A stretch of 33,779 nucleotides of DNA. It comes from Herbaspirillum sp. Its GTDB lineage: Bacteria > Pseudomonadota > Gammaproteobacteria > Burkholderiales > Burkholderiaceae_D. The stretch covers positions 1-33,779 of the forward strand of contig JAFAMT010000293.1 of the NCBI GenBank assembly GCA_019233085.1, written 5' to 3'. This document shows, piece after piece, positions 31,055 through 33,779 of this stretch. Position 1 is the first letter of the stretch; each line of letters starts with the position of its first letter. Under the pieces are notes generated by a model that saw nothing but the letters and a program-made list of their open reading frames with translations, did no database searches and had not been told where the DNA came from. Both the position numbers and the translations under genes were made by a program.

Positions 31055-33280
31055 CTAGTCCTTGCGCAGGATCTTGTCGATGGCGGCCGTCTGGGCCACG
31101 ATCTCCCGCAGGTCCTGGTTGAGCAGGCTGGTACGGCGACGCAGGTTGTCCCAGCCGGTCCAGGCGCTGGCCTCGGCCGGCAAGGGTTCCTCGGGCAGCG
31201 GGCCGACCAGTTCTATCTTGCCTGACAAGGCCTTTTCTTCAGGCGCCGGTGGTGACACCGTGACGGCGCCGCCGCGCTGCCTGGGTTTGGGCGCCAGGAG
31301 GCGCTGTGCCTCGGCCAGGTGCTGGCTGGCCTCCAGGTAGGTCTCTTCGATGATGCGGGCTACCGACGCTTGCGGCAGGTTTTCCTGGTGCCGGCGCAGC
31401 ATCAGCCGCAGCGCGGCGATATGGGCCGCCACCAGGTAGTTCTGCACGATGAAGCGGTTCAGCTCGCGCACGGCGCGCTGCTTGGTCGCCGGCTCGTCCA
31501 TCATGCGCACCAGCGCCGAGATCAGCGCCGCCAGGCTATCCATGAATCCCTTGCGGCAGACCCGATAGAAGAAATCGTCCTGCACCTTCCCTTCGAGCAT
31601 GTCGCGGCTGGCGGTCAGGTAGCGCTGGCTGGACTTGAGCACGTTGCGCAGCAGCTTGGGCAGGTCGCGGTATTCCCAGGCCGGCAGCACATAGCTGAAG
31701 ACGGTGGCAATGAGCACGCCGATGACGGTGTCGATGAGCCGTTCGCCAATGACACCCTGGTGGCCGGCCGGTACCAGCAGGTTGAGCAGCATCAGGATCT
31801 GGATCGAGGCGGCGATGGCGGTATAGCGGTACTTCACATAGGTGAAGGCGGGGGCGGCCACGCTGGCGGCGAACAGGACGGCCAGCTGGCCGGCCGGGTT
31901 GTGCACGAAGTGCAGGATCAGCATCGTCACCAGGCAGCCGATGATGGTGCCGATGAGACGATCGGCCATGCGCTGCTTGGTCGCGCTGAAGTTGGGCTTG
32001 AGGATGATGACGATGGTCAGCACGATCCAGTAGCCATGCGCCATATAGGGCAGCAGGTTGGAAATCCACAGGCCCGTGGCCACCGCCAGCGCCACCCGGA
32101 TGGCAAAGCGGAAGATCGGCGACTGCCAGCGCAGGTTCACCAGCAGCATGTTGAACTTGAACTTCTGCTGGGTCAGGAAGGGCGTCATGTCCGAGCCCGG
32201 CAGGATGGGCAGCGGATCGACCGGATTGCGGGTGGCCTGGTGGAGCTGGTCGATGAACTCGATGATGTCGCGGATCTTGTTGTAGGTCACGCGCAAGAGC
32301 GTGAGCGCCTCCTGGGAGGCCTGGCGCGGGCCGGGCAGGGCCAGCTCCTGCATCTCGAACTGCACCGCGCGCAGCTCGGCCTTGTAGTTGACGGTGGCTT
32401 CGGAGGCCTTCTTGCGGGTGACCGCATAGGCGATCGATTCGATGTCCAGGGCGGCCTTGTAGGCCAGGTCGCGCAGGAAGATCATCACATCGCCATCGCC
32501 AAAGTGCTGGCGCAGCATGGCGTAGTCGGCATGGGTGGAGAGGACCTGCTCGTAGAGTTCCAGCATCGACAGGTGGACCTGCACCAGCAGGCCATCCTGC
32601 TTGGTGTGCATGTCGCGCAGGATCAGGTCGCGCGAGGCCTGCTGCTTGTCGGCCACCACGATCTGCTGGCGCACCAGCTGGTTGAACTGGCCGGCCAGGT
32701 CGTGCCGCACATCATAGAAGTCAGCCTTGATGCGCAGGTAGCGCGCCAGCTCGAAGAGCGCCTCGGCCAGCACCTGCTGCTTGATGCGACGACGCAGGAA
32801 CCACGACACCACCATCGAATAGGCCAGGTAACCCAGGCCGCCGCCCAGGAACAGTCCGGCATGCAGGAAGGCGTCCGCGATGGGCACCTGGTTTTCCATC
32901 GACAAGGTCATCACCATCAGCGCGGCGAATTGCAGCGGCATGGTCTTCTTGCCATAGACCACCATCATGCTGGCGAAGAAGCTCACCACCACCATCATCG
33001 CATTGACCAGCCACGGCACCGGTGCGCACAGGCTGATGACCAGCATCACCACCGTACAGAGCAGCACGCCGGCCAGCATCTCGTTGAACTTGTGGCGCAG
33101 CGGACTGGGCAGGTCCATCAGGCTGGTGCACAGCGCACCCAGGAACACTGTCATGGTGGTGGGCATGTCGGCCACATTGAAGACCAGCATGGTCAGGCCA
33201 ACGACCCCGATTGCGATCCGCACCCCCGTATAGAAATAATGACTGAATAGGAAAGTGCGGATGTCCAGGGCGTAATGCAT
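31055..33280 (-). CDS. FUSC-family inner membrane protein (YccS-like)
   Basis: Large membrane protein of 741 aa. It has two clusters of hydrophobic segments (about residues 18-160 and 395-530) with a soluble helical domain between and a soluble tail. This matches the YccS/FUSC-like architecture; in the second block YWIVLTIVIILKPNFSATKQRMADRLIGTIIGCLV is the FUSC signature (compare MQPQSGMILAKSFYRVIGTLVG of the AaeB-like gene). Function in this subgroup is not established; transport of a small molecule is inferred. There is no partner adaptor gene beside it and no clear Shine-Dalgarno before the ATG. It is convergent with the diguanylate cyclase gene (49-bp gap), and I see no strong terminator between them. 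Confidence 0.85.
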   Translation of the reverse strand: MHYALDIRTFLFSHYFYTGVRIAIGVVGLTMLVFNVADMPTTMTVFLGALCTSLMDLPSPLRHKFNEMLAGVLLCTVVMLVISLCAPVPWLVNAMMVVVSFFASMMVVYGKKTMPLQFAALMVMTLSMENQVPIADAFLHAGLFLGGGLGYLAYSMVVSWFLRRRIKQQVLAEALFELARYLRIKADFYDVRHDLAGQFNQLVRQQIVVADKQQASRDLILRDMHTKQDGLLVQVHLSMLELYEQVLSTHADYAMLRQHFGDGDVMIFLRDLAYKAALDIESIAYAVTRKKASEATVNYKAELRAVQFEMQELALPGPRQASQEALTLLRVTYNKIRDIIEFIDQLHQATRNPVDPLPILPGSDMTPFLTQQKFKFNMLLVNLRWQSPIFRFAIRVALAVATGLWISNLLPYMAHGYWIVLTIVIILKPNFSATKQRMADRLIGTIIGCLVTMLILHFVHNPAGQLAVLFAASVAAPAFTYVKYRYTAIAASIQILMLLNLLVPAGHQGVIGERLIDTVIGVLIATVFSYVLPAWEYRDLPKLLRNVLKSSQRYLTASRDMLEGKVQDDFFYRVCRKGFMDSLAALISALVRMMDEPATKQRAVRELNRFIVQNYLVAAHIAALRLMLRRHQENLPQASVARIIEETYLEASQHLAEAQRLLAPKPRQRGGAVTVSPPAPEEKALSGKIELVGPLPEEPLPAEASAWTGWDNLRRRTSLLNQDLREIVAQTAAIDKILRKD

Positions 33281-33761
33281 GAAGACGGTGCGGCGTTGGA
33301 TCGCCGGTTGGATTAGGTTGGCGCTTATTCTGTCCCTTATTCAAGGATTAAACAACCGCGGCCCGGCGCCGGCTGCAAAACAGATAAGCAGAACGAAAAG
33401 CCGCTGTGCGCTTGCCTCGCCTGGCCTGGCGCCGCAAGGGAAAGTGCCATGCGGCGCAAGAGCCGGCAGGAAAATTCAGCGTGAACTCTTTTCACCTGAC
33501 GATTTTTTACGATGCGCAATCTGCTTTTCGTATCGTGAAAAGTGCGAGTGCGCTGCATCAAAATGCTTTTTCATTCTCCGGGTTTTCGTTTCGTATCGCA
33601 AAATTGCAATCGTAAGTTATTGAATTTATTGGTATAAAAATTTTACAGATATCTTATATAAGACATTGTTGCTCTGCGCATGCAGGCCTACTATGAAGTC
33701 ATGGAATTCGACATCGAACACGGGTTTCAACACTTCATCATTGACCACAAAGGAGATCGAC
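33281..33761. promoter_or_regulatory. Divergent control region between the FUSC gene and the edge gene
   Basis: This 481-bp gap is AT-rich in its right half. It holds a perfect 12-bp palindrome TCTTATATAAGA (33652-33663), probably overlapping a -10 region, and a repeated TTTCGTATCG (33526-33535 and 33589-33598, 63 bp apart). A 31-codon ORF (33680-33775) runs into the start of the edge gene in another frame. The left part (33281-33480) shows nothing I can support. Confidence 0.5.
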
Positions 33762-33779
33762 ATGAGCACACGTGAACAG
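33762..33779 (+). CDS. Start of an edge-truncated gene, possibly isocitrate lyase
   Basis: ATG 33762 is preceded by AAAGGAGATCGAC, the best Shine-Dalgarno in the window. Only six codons (MSTREQ) are inside. The opening is compatible with betaproteobacterial isocitrate lyase (aceA), but this is a guess from very little sequence. The start itself is well supported. Confidence 0.5.

Noticed and set aside
31319-33250. 643-aa plus-strand ORF opposite the YccS-like gene
   Set aside because: Shadow frame, same composition problem.

Overview
The window reads as chromosomal DNA of a GC-rich betaproteobacterium. The protein sequences and the aminotransferase-hom-thrC-moeA-moaD-(...)-moaE-(...)-clpB order point to Oxalobacteraceae, most probably a Herbaspirillum-like species; this is inference from recognition, not a database match. 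Coding density is high and most genes form tight operons with ATGA overlaps. Very long antisense ORFs in the track (up to 1009 aa) are GC-driven shadows. I saw no rRNA, tRNA, IS element, prophage or CRISPR array.

Region 1 (about 74-8209, minus strand): a lipid A modification cluster of the Ara4N (arn) pathway. Reading 5'->3' on the minus strand: a small Mth938/DUF498-domain gene, arnT (lipid A Ara4N transferase), one small DMT-type flippase subunit (ArnE/F-like), arnB (aminotransferase), arnC (undecaprenyl-P transferase), a stand-alone ArnA formyltransferase, a stand-alone ArnA dehydrogenase/decarboxylase, and arnD (deformylase). ArnA is thus split into two genes that keep the order of the E. 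coli domains and all the catalytic residues I know. No ugd or PmrAB-type regulator lies in the window. Five 10-bp tandem repeats precede arnT. A dyad plus a 10-bp-phased direct repeat sits between arnB and arnC. A terminator-like hairpin separates the ArnA dehydrogenase gene from arnD.

Region 2 (about 8210-13582): amino-acid metabolism. An AlaA-type aminotransferase and homoserine dehydrogenase (hom, with ACT domain) are preceded by a roughly 230-nt structured leader holding a mini-ORF with a Thr/Ile codon cluster. This is the most interesting candidate in the window: a possible threonine/isoleucine-responsive leader. Threonine synthase (thrC) has its own promoter and is separated from hom by a terminator and an opposite-strand secreted surface-adhesin-E-like gene.

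Region 3 (about 13600-17905): molybdenum cofactor genes moeA, moaD and moaE, with a SAM methyltransferase and a GntP-type gluconate permease between moaD and moaE.

Region 4 (about 17976-26101): accessory genes between moaE and clpB. They are an Nramp metal transporter (mntH), a two-gene HTH module whose first product may be a HipA-N/HipS-like fragment, and a divergently regulated efflux system (NodT-type OMF, AaeB/FUSC, AaeX/DUF1656, HlyD/AaeA) with its LysR regulator.

Region 5 (about 26214-33779): clpB with a sigma-32-like promoter, a dCache-HAMP-GGDEF diguanylate cyclase probably starting at CTG, a YccS-like FUSC membrane protein on the minus strand, and the first six codons of a plus-strand gene at the window edge (possibly aceA).
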